From Pseudomonadota bacterium (GTDB lineage: Bacteria > Pseudomonadota > Gammaproteobacteria > Steroidobacterales > MnTg04), in contig JACZVC010000009.1 in NCBI GenBank assembly GCA_022572885.1, forward strand, positions 27,284-91,283: DNA of 64,000 nt, given 5' to 3'. Below the pieces are notes generated by a model. The model searched no databases and was not told the DNA's origin. It worked only from the letters and a program-made list of their open reading frames with translations. A program made the translations under genes and the position numbers. Shown here in pieces: positions 41,097 to 50,250 of the stretch (the first letter of the stretch is position 1; the number at the start of each line of letters is the position of its first letter).

Positions 41097-42806
41097 ATGA
41101 GCGAGGAATTTTCCCCGACCAGGGTTATCGGGCTGGTCGCCATGCTGGCGTTGACCGCCTGCGGTCAGTCTGGCGACAAACAGGACCAGCCGTTGCAAGG
41201 CGCGACCGAACCGACCGGGAGCACGGCTCAGCTCAGCCAGGATAGCCGGAAAAACTGGCTGGAGAAGCGCAAGGGAATTTACGCGCCGTTTACGCTGACG
41301 GCCGACCTTTCAAGCCTTAGTGATCGGCAAAAGGAAATGCTGGTCAAGCTGATCCGGGCATCGGAAATCATGGACGAGCTGTACTGGGATCAGGCGCTGG
41401 GTGCGAGGGAGCCGTTTTTGTCTGCGATCGATGACCCGGACGCGCGCAAGTTTGCCGAATTGAACTATGGGCCCTGGGACCGGCTGGCCAACGAAGCGCC
41501 ATTCATCGACGGGTATCCCGCAAAACCGCTGGGGGCAAATCTTTATCCGGCAGACATGACGGTAGAGGAATTTGAAGCAGCCGATCTGCCTGGAAAAGAC
41601 GGTCTCTATACGCTGCTCAGAAGAAACCCGCAGGGTGAACTCTATCTTGTGCCGTACAGCGCAGCCTACGCGCATCAGTTAACGGCGGCGGCAGAGTTGC
41701 TGCGGGAAGCTGCCGCGCTGGCCGATGACAGCCAGTTTTCCGAATATCTGAAAGCCCGTGCAGAGGCGTTCCTCAGCAATGACTACTACGCCAGCGACAT
41801 GCTGTGGATGGATATGAAAAACAACGCCATAGATGTGGTCATCGGGCCGATAGAGACCTACGAGGATCGTCTGTTTGGTTACAAGGCAGCCTTTGAATCC
41901 TACGTATTGTTGAAAGACCTGTCCTGGTCCAGGCGGTTGAGCCGCTACGTCGGTTTTCTGCCGCAACTACAACGTGGTTTGCCGGTGGCGGACGAATACA
42001 AGGTTGAAACACCGGGAACTGATTCGGACCTGAATGCCTATGATGTGCTGTATTACGCGGGTCACAGTAATGCCGGTTCAAAAACGATCGCGATCAATCT
42101 GCCGAATGACGAGCGCGTGCAGCTGGAGAAAGGTACCCGGCGGTTGCAGCTAAAAAATGCGATGCAGGCAAAGTTCGACAAAATCATGCTGCCGATCGCG
42201 GGCGAGCTGATCGTTGAAGAGCAGAGGTCTCATGTGACCTTCGCCGCATTTTTTGCCAATACCATGTTTCATGAAGTGGCGCATGGGCTGGGCATAAAAA
42301 ACACCATCAATGAACAAGGCACGGTTCGTATCGCCCTCAAGGAGCTTGCTTCTGCCATGGAAGAAGGCAAGGCCGATGTCCTGGGTGTTTATATGATTAC
42401 CAGCCTGTACGAGCAGGGAGAACTGGACGACGGCGAGTTGATGGATTACTACGTGACTTTTCTCGCCGGCATTTTCCGTTCGGTCCGCTTTGGCGCGTCG
42501 AGCGCCCACGGTAAAGCGAACATGGTGCGCTTCAATTTTTTCCACGATATGGGAGCGTTTGGCCGCGACCCGGACGGCGGTCAGTACCGGGTTGATTTTG
42601 AGCGTATGCAGGAAAGCATCGCGGCGTTATCGGCGCTTATTCTGACTCTCCAGGGCGATGGCGATTACGCCGGCGCCAGCCGGTTGCTGGCGGATAAGGG
42701 GAATATCGGCGATCAATTGCAGGCCGATCTCGACCGCTTGACGGCGGCCGGAATTCCGGTCGATATTGATTTCGTCCAGGGCCTCGATTCCCTGGGGCTG
42801 GACTGA
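41097..42806 (+). CDS. M49-like zinc hydrolase, lipoprotein
   Basis: The protein is 569 residues with a lipobox LTAC after a short signal, so it is a periplasmic lipoprotein. The metal site is MFHEVAHGLG followed about 30 residues later by MEEGKADVLGVY, the pattern of dipeptidyl-peptidase III-like (M49) bacterial proteins. Classical M49 has HExxGH with one extra residue; here it is HEVAH. A large alpha-helical N-terminal part precedes it. It probably cleaves peptides or another small substrate; the specificity is unknown. The ATG at 41097 is chosen because the signal peptide starts nearby; the frame opens at 41058. Confidence 0.8.
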   Translation: MSEEFSPTRVIGLVAMLALTACGQSGDKQDQPLQGATEPTGSTAQLSQDSRKNWLEKRKGIYAPFTLTADLSSLSDRQKEMLVKLIRASEIMDELYWDQALGAREPFLSAIDDPDARKFAELNYGPWDRLANEAPFIDGYPAKPLGANLYPADMTVEEFEAADLPGKDGLYTLLRRNPQGELYLVPYSAAYAHQLTAAAELLREAAALADDSQFSEYLKARAEAFLSNDYYASDMLWMDMKNNAIDVVIGPIETYEDRLFGYKAAFESYVLLKDLSWSRRLSRYVGFLPQLQRGLPVADEYKVETPGTDSDLNAYDVLYYAGHSNAGSKTIAINLPNDERVQLEKGTRRLQLKNAMQAKFDKIMLPIAGELIVEEQRSHVTFAAFFANTMFHEVAHGLGIKNTINEQGTVRIALKELASAMEEGKADVLGVYMITSLYEQGELDDGELMDYYVTFLAGIFRSVRFGASSAHGKANMVRFNFFHDMGAFGRDPDGGQYRVDFERMQESIAALSALILTLQGDGDYAGASRLLADKGNIGDQLQADLDRLTAAGIPVDIDFVQGLDSLGLD

Positions 42807-42814
42807 GCGGACCC

Positions 42815-43348
42815 ATGCGAGCCGCAGCCGGCAACCAGCGGTTATGGCGCAGCGGCAGGCTCGTTTTGCCGGTGTTGCTTTTGTTTTTGGTCGCATCGAC
42901 TGCGAGCGCAGAAGAAAGCGGCTGGATGGCCGACAAGGTGCTGGTTCTGAAGGCGCAGCGAAAACTGTTTCTGATCAAAGACGATCGCATTCTGAAAGCG
43001 ATCGATATTCGCCTCGGCCTGGTCCCCGAAGGGGAAAAGGAAGCCGAAGGGGATTTCCGCACGCCAGAGGGTTCATATTTACTCGATCGCCGAAATTTGA
43101 ACAGCGACTACTTTTTGTCGATCCATATCAGTTATCCAAATACGCTGGACCTGTCGGCAGCGCGTGGCACGGGATTGTCGCCCGGTGGGAACATCATGAT
43201 TCATGGTCGGCCCAACCAAATGCAACATGGGCGCGAATATTATTCGGCCTGGGACTGGACCGATGGCTGCATCTCGGTTGCCAACACCGATATGGTCGAT
43301 ATCTGGATGATGACGGGTATCGATACGCCGATCGAAATTCTTCCCTGA
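42815..43348 (+). CDS. L,D-transpeptidase (YkuD domain)
   Basis: This 177-residue protein has a signal peptide ending near ASTASA. The YkuD domain has LVLKAQRKLFLIKD at the start, GNIMIHGRPN, and the catalytic motif DWTDGCISVANTDM with the nucleophilic Cys. Such enzymes make 3-3 peptidoglycan crosslinks or attach lipoproteins. No LysM or other wall-binding domain is present. It lies 8 bases after the M49-like gene and is probably co-transcribed. Confidence 0.92.
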   Translation: MRAAAGNQRLWRSGRLVLPVLLLFLVASTASAEESGWMADKVLVLKAQRKLFLIKDDRILKAIDIRLGLVPEGEKEAEGDFRTPEGSYLLDRRNLNSDYFLSIHISYPNTLDLSAARGTGLSPGGNIMIHGRPNQMQHGREYYSAWDWTDGCISVANTDMVDIWMMTGIDTPIEILP

Positions 43349-43549
43349 TCCGTAGATCCTGTGGATTCAAGCCGGTGATGCTGGCCGGCGGCCATTTTTC
43401 CCGTTTCCGGACCCCCATACAAGCCATAAGAATTTCAATAAACCGTTGAAAATCAACAAGTTCAGTTGACGCTGATTGTGAACCAGTTCCTGTTTTGCGC
43501 CCGGCGCGCCAATTACTGTAAGAGGCAAGGATTTACCAGGATGGTGTGT

Positions 43550-43774
43550 ATGGGTCTGCACGACAAAAATCGCGATATGAAACGGTCACCGACAGTCAGC
43601 AGGCCCGCCAGGGCCGACGACGAAGGCTGGGCTGCGTACCGCAGCTGGCTGGGTCAGGTCGCCGGAACGCGGGGGCGTCGCGTGATGGCCGACAGTTCGA
43701 TTTACACGCTGCAAGGATACAAAGACTGGGCCCACCGCATACGCAAGGACTGGGATCCGGATTCAACCGGGTAA
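43550..43774 (+). CDS. Small basic protein of unknown function, next to parA
   Basis: This 74-residue soluble protein is rich in Arg and Lys, with an aromatic centre (GWAAYRSWLGQVAG) and a C-terminal YKDWAHRIRKDWDPD segment. No known domain is recognised. ATG 43550 is chosen with AGGA about 10 bases upstream; in-frame ATGs at 43541 and 43577 are alternatives. It is convergent with parA, 11 bases apart. DNA binding is conceivable from composition, but that is inference. Confidence 0.5.
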   Translation: MGLHDKNRDMKRSPTVSRPARADDEGWAAYRSWLGQVAGTRGRRVMADSSIYTLQGYKDWAHRIRKDWDPDSTG

Positions 43775-43785
43775 TCAGCGAAGCG

Positions 43786-44466
43786 TCAGATCACACCCAC
43801 CGATGGCAACGCACTCGCCGGTCTGCTTTTCTCCCAGCTAATTATCGACTTCCATTGTTCCAGGTCTTTGCGGACATTATGCGGTTTCATTTCATGAATT
43901 CCGATGCCTTGTTCGGCACAGCGAACATAGGCCTGCGAATCCCGCAATACGCCGACGATAGGAATGCGCAAATTCCTTAGAAATCGCATCAGCGCCTGGT
44001 AAATCAAGGTATTGGTTTTCACCCGGTTGGCCAGCACGCCAATGCGGCCATCGCTCCGCCTGATGCGCGCGATCAGCAACAGGTTTGAAATCAGGGCGGT
44101 CGCCGCATGGATATCGATATCCGATGGCAGCACGGGGATCAGGATTGCCTGTGCACCACGGGTAATATCCGGCAGCGCTTGCGGATCGATTGCCGCCGGG
44201 GTGTCGACAACGACCCGCTGGGATTGCGGAGGCACCCGCATCTGCCAGCTCCGGGTTACCCGCAATTGATTTTCGTAGGCCGCTACACCGTGAATGACTG
44301 GAAGATCGGCAAAGCGTTTTTCGAGCCAGTGCATGCTCGAGCCCTGCCGGTCCATATCCATCAGCGTCGGCTCCATGCCCTGGGTCGAAAAATAGGCCGC
44401 CAGATTGGTGGCAATCGTGGTTTTTCCGGATCCCCCTTTTGGATTCAGCACGACGATCTTTTTCAT
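43786..44466 (-). CDS. ParA/MinD-like ATPase (orphan)
   Basis: This 226-residue P-loop ATPase has the deviant Walker A KGGSGKTTIATNLAAYF (about residues 9-25), VVVDTPAAIDPQ as switch I/Walker B, and VLPSDIDIHAATALI. ParA-type proteins position plasmids, chromosomes or large complexes by forming gradients on the nucleoid. There is no helix-turn-helix N-terminus and no parB gene beside it, so it is an orphan. The ATG at 44466 is preferred to a start at 44499 because the first beta strand (MKKIVVLNPKG) begins there. Confidence 0.9.
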   Translation of the reverse strand: MKKIVVLNPKGGSGKTTIATNLAAYFSTQGMEPTLMDMDRQGSSMHWLEKRFADLPVIHGVAAYENQLRVTRSWQMRVPPQSQRVVVDTPAAIDPQALPDITRGAQAILIPVLPSDIDIHAATALISNLLLIARIRRSDGRIGVLANRVKTNTLIYQALMRFLRNLRIPIVGVLRDSQAYVRCAEQGIGIHEMKPHNVRKDLEQWKSIISWEKSRPASALPSVGVI

Positions 44467-44628
44467 GAGCAGACCATACGCCAGATTTGAGTTCGGCAAC
44501 AGCGGTTCTCCGCATTATGTATAGAAAAGGCTGATTGATTTTGATTCTTTGTGAACTGCAACACAGCGCATATCGACGTGCTTTTCTAAAGTTGGTGCCG
44601 GAAGCTGACAAATTGGAGCGAAACTGAA

Positions 44629-44799
44629 ATGAGTAAGGAGTCCGAAAACCGACGGGATCAACGACCGTTGAAAATGGACAGGAATAACTGGGTTGCCAAT
44701 GCGATAGCGGCAGCGACCCGTGCGCTCGAACGCGAGCATGGCAAGGGCAGTAACGGACTGGGTGTCGTCGATAGCCCGGACCGATCACGATTTGTCTGA
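44629..44799 (+). CDS. Putative 56-residue microprotein near parA
   Basis: A short open frame starts at ATG 44629 with TTGGAG 10 bases upstream and stops at 44799. The product is hydrophilic, with NNWVANAIAAATRALEREHGKG as a likely helix. No signal or membrane segment is present and no family is known to me. It is divergent from parA and precedes another small gene. Coding is plausible but not proven. Confidence 0.4.
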   Translation: MSKESENRRDQRPLKMDRNNWVANAIAAATRALEREHGKGSNGLGVVDSPDRSRFV

Positions 44800-44857
44800 A
44801 GGCCCGCGAATCTGCGGCGCTGGGGAGGCCCTACAGACAGCGGATCAAGGAGCAGAC

Positions 44858-45001
44858 ATGGAAGTGCTTATTCAATGCCTGGATGAAATCGAGGACTTGG
44901 TGGTCGGGTTCGCGCTATGGGCAGGTTCCTGGTCCAGGATGATGGCCGTTGGCGGTCTGGCCATCTACTTGGTGGGCGTGCTGTACCTTATGTTTGCCTG
45001 A
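44858..45001 (+). CDS. 47-residue single-pass membrane microprotein
   Basis: The ATG at 44858 is preceded by AAGGAG with 5 bases spacing, an ideal ribosome site. The protein has an acidic N-terminus (MEVLIQCLDEIEDL) and one to two hydrophobic stretches (about 13-46), ending LYLMFA. A longer frame from 44720 is possible but its first part has no ribosome site and overlaps the upstream microprotein. The function is unknown. Confidence 0.6.
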   Translation: MEVLIQCLDEIEDLVVGFALWAGSWSRMMAVGGLAIYLVGVLYLMFA

Positions 45002-45093
45002 GAGACGATCGTGGCCAGCGTGATCTGCGTCACATTTTGCCAAGCCACTAAAAGATATTATGTAGCCTGGTTTGAAAATTAACGGTAGGGATC

Positions 45094-45294
45094 GTGCGTA
45101 AACGGATCGACACAGGCAGGCACAGTTATCGGGGGGATCTGGTGGGTCAGGGATTCGCCAGCCCCAGCAAAAAAAAGCCACCGAAGGCCGATTCCGATGC
45201 TGTGGAAAGTGAGCGGAGCGGCGAATCCGTGATAGACCAGATTTCGGGCGACCCCTACCTGGCAGATCTGATCAGAAAGCACCGGCAGGAATAA
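45094..45294 (+). CDS. Small charged protein of unknown function
   Basis: This 66-residue frame starts at GTG with TAGGGATC upstream. The product is basic at the start, with a KKKPP stretch, and ends in an acidic-then-basic helix (DPYLADLIRKHRQE). It is probably cytoplasmic and partly disordered. It lies after the membrane microprotein and is convergent with the SDR gene. Confidence 0.45.
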   Translation: MRKRIDTGRHSYRGDLVGQGFASPSKKKPPKADSDAVESERSGESVIDQISGDPYLADLIRKHRQE

Positions 45295-45303
45295 GACTCC
45301 CGC

Positions 45304-46131
45304 TTAGTCGTGAGTGGCGTGGTCCGGCCGTTTGGTCAACGATCGAAGAAACGCCACCAGACCCATTTTATCGCCGAGGCGAGCAGCCGCGACCGGGCTA
45401 ATGCTCTTCAGGACCATCAACGGTCGTACCGGCATGCTGTTAACCAGGATTTCAGGCTTGTTCGAGTGCAGCGCTTTAACGACGGCCTCCGCGACCTGCT
45501 CGGGTGTGCAACTGCCGAGACTGCCTGGTGCATCGCGCCCCTTGCGCGCGAACATACCCGCGCCGGTCACGAACCCCGGGCAAACGGTGGTTACTCTTAC
45601 GCCGGTACCTTGCAGCTCCATCCACAATGACAGTGACCATTCAGACAGCGCGGCCTTGGTGCCCGAATAGGCGCTACCGAAGGGCATCGCCAGCCGGCCT
45701 GCCATCGATGTGATGCTGATGATATGCCCGTCACTTCTTGCCAGCATCGCCGGCAGCAAAATACGCGTCAGCAACAACGGCGCCATCACGTTTGTCAGCA
45801 CGGTCGCCTGGATCTGATCCGCCTCCTGCCGTTGAAAAGGGACCACTTCCTCCAGGCCGGCATTGTTGATCAGGATATCTATCCGGCCCAGCGCGCTGAC
45901 GGCCTTATCGGCGAGGTCAGTCAGTTCGTCCACCCGGGTCAGATCGGCAGTTGTCGTTTCGATTCGGACCGACTCGGAGCGGAGCTCTTCCGACAGCTCT
46001 CGAAGCCGGTCTGCTCGGCGGCCGCTTAATACCAGGTTTATCCCATTTGCCGCCAGCAATCTGGCGATATGGGGTCCGATGCCGCCGGTCGCACCGGTCA
46101 ACAACGCGTTTTTCCCGCTCATTTGATTCAT
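45304..46131 (-). CDS. Short-chain dehydrogenase/reductase
   Basis: The protein is 275 residues with the classical NAD(P) motif [16 protein letters not shown] (about 11-26), NNAG, and the catalytic SITSMAG...Y-x3-K (AYSGTKAA). The C-terminal part has a hydrophobic segment typical of DltE/SDR members that act on lipophilic substrates. The substrate is unknown. It is divergent from msrB, with about 70 bases between the starts. Confidence 0.9.
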   Translation of the reverse strand: MNQMSGKNALLTGATGGIGPHIARLLAANGINLVLSGRRADRLRELSEELRSESVRIETTTADLTRVDELTDLADKAVSALGRIDILINNAGLEEVVPFQRQEADQIQATVLTNVMAPLLLTRILLPAMLARSDGHIISITSMAGRLAMPFGSAYSGTKAALSEWSLSLWMELQGTGVRVTTVCPGFVTGAGMFARKGRDAPGSLGSCTPEQVAEAVVKALHSNKPEILVNSMPVRPLMVLKSISPVAAARLGDKMGLVAFLRSLTKRPDHATHD

Positions 46132-46200
46132 GCTGACTCCCGTTCACGTGGTGGGTTAATTGCCGGTGACAGTGTAATATTTGTATGCTTGGAGAGGGTA

Positions 46201-46614
46201 ATGGTTAGCAAAAAAAATCTGCGTAAAAGGTCGGGTGATGCGACGACGGACATCCCGGATGACTTGCAATATCGGGTAACCCGGGAGAAAGTGACCGAGG
46301 CCCCGTTTTCCGGGAAGCTGCTGTATAACAAAGCGGAGGGCACCTACGCTTGCATCGCCTGCGGGAACTCTCTTTTCAGTTCGCAGACCAAGTATGACTC
46401 CGGGTCGGGTTGGCCAAGTTTCTGGTTGCCGCTGGCCGAGGGGAACGTTAAAACGAGAGCGGATAGCAGCCATAATATGATGCGTATTGAAGTAAGCTGT
46501 GCGGACTGCGGTGCGCACCTCGGCCATGTCTTTGACGATGGCCCGCAACCCAGCGGCAAGCGATACTGTATAAACTCAGCCGCGTTGAACTTTGCGCCCC
46601 GGGAAGAATCCTGA
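46201..46614 (+). CDS. msrB: Peptide-methionine (R)-S-oxide reductase
   Basis: The protein is 137 residues. It repairs methionine-R-sulfoxide in proteins. The catalytic motif is [12 protein letters not shown] with the nucleophilic Cys; the zinc site has CIACGNSLF and [18 protein letters not shown] is the substrate-binding signature. There is no signal peptide, so it is cytoplasmic. GGAGAGGGTA precedes the ATG. The resolving Cys common in other MsrBs is not obvious. Confidence 0.97.
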   Translation: MVSKKNLRKRSGDATTDIPDDLQYRVTREKVTEAPFSGKLLYNKAEGTYACIACGNSLFSSQTKYDSGSGWPSFWLPLAEGNVKTRADSSHNMMRIEVSCADCGAHLGHVFDDGPQPSGKRYCINSAALNFAPREES

Positions 46615-46734
46615 TAGCTGGATGCCCGGCAAAGGTATTGCCGGGCGGCAAAGCTTTGCGTCGGGCAGAACCGGTTCGATGTGTATTTGTCCGACATTTT
46701 CCGGTGCCGATGCGCCGACCAGAAAGGAAAAACA

Positions 46735-47247
46735 ATGACCCACAAGACAATAATGATGAGTTTCATACTGCTGGCTGCCTGTGGCTCGACAATGGCGCAA
46801 GATGAAACGGCGGTAACGGCCAAGCAAGCGCCGGCGCAGCCAGAACAGGATACATCGAGTGTTGAATTGAAGGAGGCCCGGATGGAGTTGGTGGAACTAG
46901 ATAATGGCTTGAAATACCTGCTTCTCGCCGAAGGTGCGGGAGAAGCGATCGAGGCCGGACAGGGAGCTGTCGTGCATTACACCGGCTGGCTGTACGACCA
47001 ATCCCTGGCCGAGGGCAAGGGGGAGAAATTCGACAGTTCCCGCGACCGTGGCCAGCCATTCAGTTTCCCGTTGGGGGCAGGGCGGGTAATTAAGGGATGG
47101 GACCTGGGTGTGGCAGGCATGAAGGTTGGCGAGCGCCGCATGCTGATAATCCCGGCCGAACTCGGCTACGGCAGCCGCGGCGCCGGTGGGACTATTCCGC
47201 CGGACGCTGACCTGCTGTTCGATGTTGAATTAGTCGGAATACGTTGA
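46735..47247 (+). CDS. FKBP-type peptidyl-prolyl isomerase, lipoprotein
   Basis: The protein is 170 residues, with a lipobox LLAAC (C16), a disordered Ala/Gln linker (about 20-45) and one FKBP domain (about 60-170): [44 protein letters not shown] and AELGYGSRG are all present. It speeds proline isomerisation of exported proteins. AAGGAAAA precedes the ATG. Its stop overlaps the next start by one base (TGATG), so the phosphatase gene is coupled to it. Confidence 0.95.
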   Translation: MTHKTIMMSFILLAACGSTMAQDETAVTAKQAPAQPEQDTSSVELKEARMELVELDNGLKYLLLAEGAGEAIEAGQGAVVHYTGWLYDQSLAEGKGEKFDSSRDRGQPFSFPLGAGRVIKGWDLGVAGMKVGERRMLIIPAELGYGSRGAGGTIPPDADLLFDVELVGIR

Positions 47248-47771
47248 TGACGGCTCGCTGGCTAATGACAGCCTTGCTGATCGGGGGTTCATCCGCTGCG
47301 GCCGCCGATCCGGTTTTTGTCGATGCAGAAGCGCCGCTACGAAACTACCACGTGGTTTCGGATCGGCTGGGTACGGGCGGTACCCTGTCCGCCGATGCGG
47401 TAAGCTGGCTGGCGGCGGATGGCTACCGGCTGATCGTTGACCTGCGCGATGAATTCGACGAGATCGAAGCGAACGCGGCGCTGGCCCAGGGCCTTAGCTA
47501 CGTCCATGTCCCGGTAAGTTCGCAAGCGCCTTCGGATGCTGAACTCGAAGCGTTTTTGCTGACAATGGCCAGCAACCCGGAGAAAAAAATTCTCGTACAC
47601 TGCGCCTCCAACCGTCGTGCCTCTGTGATGACCTATCTGTACCGTGTCCTCGAACTTGACGCGGACCCGGACAAGGCCATGGCCGATGTCCGCGCGATCT
47701 GGGAACCAAGCAAAACCTGGCTAAGTTTCATTGCGCGGTCGATCGATACGCGAGCATCAGTGACAAAATAA
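47247..47771 (+). CDS. Periplasmic protein-phosphatase-like protein (DUF442/PTP fold)
   Basis: This 174-residue protein has a signal peptide of about 20 residues (ending AAAADP). The P-loop HCASNRRAS has the nucleophile Cys119 and fits the Cx5R of tyrosine phosphatases. [11 protein letters not shown] carries the general-acid region. The family (beta-lactamase-hydrolase-like, DUF442) includes sulfide-related and unknown proteins, so the substrate is uncertain; export makes periplasmic phospho-targets likely. It is coupled to the FKBP gene. Confidence 0.8.
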   Translation: MTARWLMTALLIGGSSAAAADPVFVDAEAPLRNYHVVSDRLGTGGTLSADAVSWLAADGYRLIVDLRDEFDEIEANAALAQGLSYVHVPVSSQAPSDAELEAFLLTMASNPEKKILVHCASNRRASVMTYLYRVLELDADPDKAMADVRAIWEPSKTWLSFIARSIDTRASVTK

Positions 47772-47787
47772 TCGTAGGGAACGGAAT

Positions 47788-49098
47788 ATGCCCAGCAATA
47801 TTACTGGATGGGCGATCGGCGCGATGATCGCAATGTTGGCCCAGGCCGTAGACGCGAGAACATTGATACATGCCGGTCACCTGATCGACGGCATTGCGAA
47901 CAATAGTCGCTCCGCAATGACCATCGTCATCGATGGCGAAAGGATAGTCGGAATCGAGGATGGGTTTGTGCAGCCCGATGACCGCGATACGCTGATCGAC
48001 CTGTCGGCACAAACAGTGCTGCCTGGGCTGATGGATATGCACACCCACCTGGATCACCAGAATAATCGGCGCAGCTACATGGAACGGTTCACGCTGAATG
48101 GCGCGGATTATGCGTTGATGGCTGCACATTACGCGAAAGTTACGCTGCATGCCGGGTTTACGACGGTTCGCGATCTTGGTGGGTGGTATAACGCCGCCAT
48201 TGCGTTGCGTAAAGCGATCGAGCGTGGCGAAGCAACCGGACCCAGAATATTCAGCGCCGGGAAATCGATTGCCACAACCGGTGGCCATGGCGACCCGACC
48301 AATAGCTGGGCAGAAATCCTGGGGGGAGACCCGGGCCCGGCCGATGGCGTCGTCAACGGGCCGGCAGAGGCGTCACAGGCAGTCAGGCAACGGTACAAGG
48401 ATGGCGCCGATCTGATAAAGATTACCGCCACCGGGGGTGTGCTGAGTCCTGCAGCAAGCGGTCAGAATCCACAGTTTCAGCAAGATGAACTCAATGCGCT
48501 GATAGCGACAGCGAGGGACTACGATTTTCATGTCGCCGCGCACGCGCATGGCGCCGAGGGCATGAAAAGAGCGATTCGCGCGGGGGTCAGGAGTATCGAG
48601 CACGGAACCTTTATGGATGATGAAGTCATCGCCCTGATGAAAAAACATGGCACTTATTTCGTGCCCACGCTTTCTGCCGGGAAATTCATTACTGAGAAAG
48701 CCGCGGAGCCTGGTTATTTTCCCGAAGTGATCAGAGTCAAGGCGGCAGCTATCGGCCCGGTTATACAGACGACATTCGCCAGGGCGTACAAAAAAGGAGT
48801 GACCATCGCTTTCGGCACGGACAGCGGAGTCGGGGCCCATGGCTCAAATGCCAAGGAATTCGTTTACATGGTCGAGGGGGGTATGCCGGCCATGGCAGCG
48901 ATCAAGTCAGCTACGTCGGTCGCGGCTGAGTTGCTCGAGGAGACCGATAACCTGGGATCGATCCGCGTGGGCAGATATGCCGATATCATCGCGGTTAACG
49001 AAGACCCATTAAAAGACATTTCGGTGTTGCAAAACATCGTTTTTGTCATGCAAGGCGGGGTCGTGGTCAAGGACGAGATTCGCCGCGAGGGACTGTAG
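47788..49098 (+). CDS. Exported amidohydrolase (prolidase-like)
   Basis: This 436-residue metal-dependent hydrolase of the amidohydrolase superfamily has a signal peptide ending near [12 protein letters not shown] is the first metal motif (HxH), [10 protein letters not shown] carries the bridging Lys, VAAHAHG and SIEHGTF follow, and [11 protein letters not shown] holds the final Asp. It resembles the periplasmic Xaa-Pro / imidazolonepropionase-like enzymes of environmental gammaproteobacteria. The substrate is unknown. It follows the phosphatase by 16 bases and is probably part of the same operon. Confidence 0.9.
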   Translation: MPSNITGWAIGAMIAMLAQAVDARTLIHAGHLIDGIANNSRSAMTIVIDGERIVGIEDGFVQPDDRDTLIDLSAQTVLPGLMDMHTHLDHQNNRRSYMERFTLNGADYALMAAHYAKVTLHAGFTTVRDLGGWYNAAIALRKAIERGEATGPRIFSAGKSIATTGGHGDPTNSWAEILGGDPGPADGVVNGPAEASQAVRQRYKDGADLIKITATGGVLSPAASGQNPQFQQDELNALIATARDYDFHVAAHAHGAEGMKRAIRAGVRSIEHGTFMDDEVIALMKKHGTYFVPTLSAGKFITEKAAEPGYFPEVIRVKAAAIGPVIQTTFARAYKKGVTIAFGTDSGVGAHGSNAKEFVYMVEGGMPAMAAIKSATSVAAELLEETDNLGSIRVGRYADIIAVNEDPLKDISVLQNIVFVMQGGVVVKDEIRREGL

Positions 49099-49102
49099 AG
49101 AA

Positions 49103-49567
49103 TTGGTCAAGGCGTACAGAATACTGGGATCATCTCTGGCTGCGATTGTCGTGGTTTTTTTACTGATGACGGCAGGCTTGGGGATATACGGTCTGTTTGA
49201 TGAGCCTGAGGAGGACGGGCTGGTAGTGCACCCGGTCAGCTTGCTCGATGATTTTCGTCGTCAGGAGCTGGCCAGGGAACTCGGCGAAGATCGTCCGCCG
49301 CCGATGCCCGTTGCCGCGGACAGGCTCGAATTACCCGGCATCGAAACGGATATCGCCAGGCACGGTTTTGTCGAACTGGAAATTTTTGTCGGTGTTGACG
49401 GCAGCGTCAGTAATGTTCGGGTCATCGATTCTTTCCCGCAGGGCCTCTATGAGGAACAGGCAATCCGGGAAGTTCGCCGGCGGCGGTTTGAGCCGCCACC
49501 GCCAGGTACCGACACTGTGTCCCGCGTGGAAGTCGTCGAGTTCAGCGTTCCGGACGACGGTTCATAA
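49103..49567 (+). CDS. Membrane-anchored TonB C-terminal-like protein
   Basis: The protein is 154 residues: one N-terminal membrane helix (about 8-32), an acidic Pro-containing linker and a TonB_C-like fold (about 75-150) with HGFVELEIFVGVDGSVSNVRV and AIREVRRRRFEPPPPG. The Pro-rich stretch usual in TonB is very short. The start is taken as TTG 49103 four bases after the amidohydrolase stop; no ATG lies before the helix. It could be a short energy transducer or a periplasmic adapter. Its end overlaps the convergent PEBP gene by 6 bases. Confidence 0.65.
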   Translation: MVKAYRILGSSLAAIVVVFLLMTAGLGIYGLFDEPEEDGLVVHPVSLLDDFRRQELARELGEDRPPPMPVAADRLELPGIETDIARHGFVELEIFVGVDGSVSNVRVIDSFPQGLYEEQAIREVRRRRFEPPPPGTDTVSRVEVVEFSVPDDGS

Positions 49568-50206
49568 CCCGGCGCCACCGCCAGCTAGCCTGGGGTTGAG
49601 CGTATAGATGCCGGTTACTCGCGCCTCTTCAATGATGTGTTCCTTGATGGCTGCAAAGACGTCGCCACCGGTAAATTTGGCGTCCACCGCGCAGCGCTCA
49701 AGATCTGTTGCATACAGAACAAAATGATAGTGATGGAGCAGGCTGTCGTTCCACGGTGGACATGGGCCATCGTAGCCAAAATAATCACCCGCCATTTTCT
49801 CGTCGCCGGCAAACCAGCTCGTGTAGTCATTGATCCCCTGGCGAGAACCTTCCGGGCCAGGCGGTTGTTTTTTCCCGCCGGTGGTAATACCGTCTGAGCA
49901 AGAACCACCCGCGATGCCGCCGACCGATGGCGGGATATCCACCATTACCCAGTGGTAAAAATCCGCGCGCGGCAGATCCGGGGGTATTTCCCTCCCTTCC
50001 TGGTTGACATCATCGGCCTTGCTGGGCACATCGACATCGACGCACAGCAACACCAGCGAACGGGTACCGGCGGGCAGTGCATTCCATTCCAGAGTCGGGT
50101 TGCGGTTGCCGCCGAGCCTGACATGCTCTTTCGCATCGATGACGCCAAAGGCGAAAATGCCGGGTATAGAGTGCTGGTCCTCAAACTCTTCGATTCGCAG
50201 GTACAT
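49562..50206 (-). CDS. YbhB/YbcL-family (PEBP) protein
   Basis: The protein is 214 residues, homologous to phosphatidylethanolamine-binding / Raf kinase inhibitor-like proteins. NPTLEWNALPAGTRSLVLLCVD, FYHWVMVDIPPS and a HHYHFVLYATDL segment are the fold signatures. There is no signal peptide, so it is probably cytoplasmic. The ligand and biological role are unknown. It is upstream-adjacent to rocD's end, 44 bases away on the same strand. Confidence 0.9.
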   Translation of the reverse strand: MYLRIEEFEDQHSIPGIFAFGVIDAKEHVRLGGNRNPTLEWNALPAGTRSLVLLCVDVDVPSKADDVNQEGREIPPDLPRADFYHWVMVDIPPSVGGIAGGSCSDGITTGGKKQPPGPEGSRQGINDYTSWFAGDEKMAGDYFGYDGPCPPWNDSLLHHYHFVLYATDLERCAVDAKFTGGDVFAAIKEHIIEEARVTGIYTLNPRLAGGGAGL

Positions 50207-50250
50207 GGGTCGTCTCCCTCGGGGTGCCTGCCGGCTACCGCCGGCTGCTC

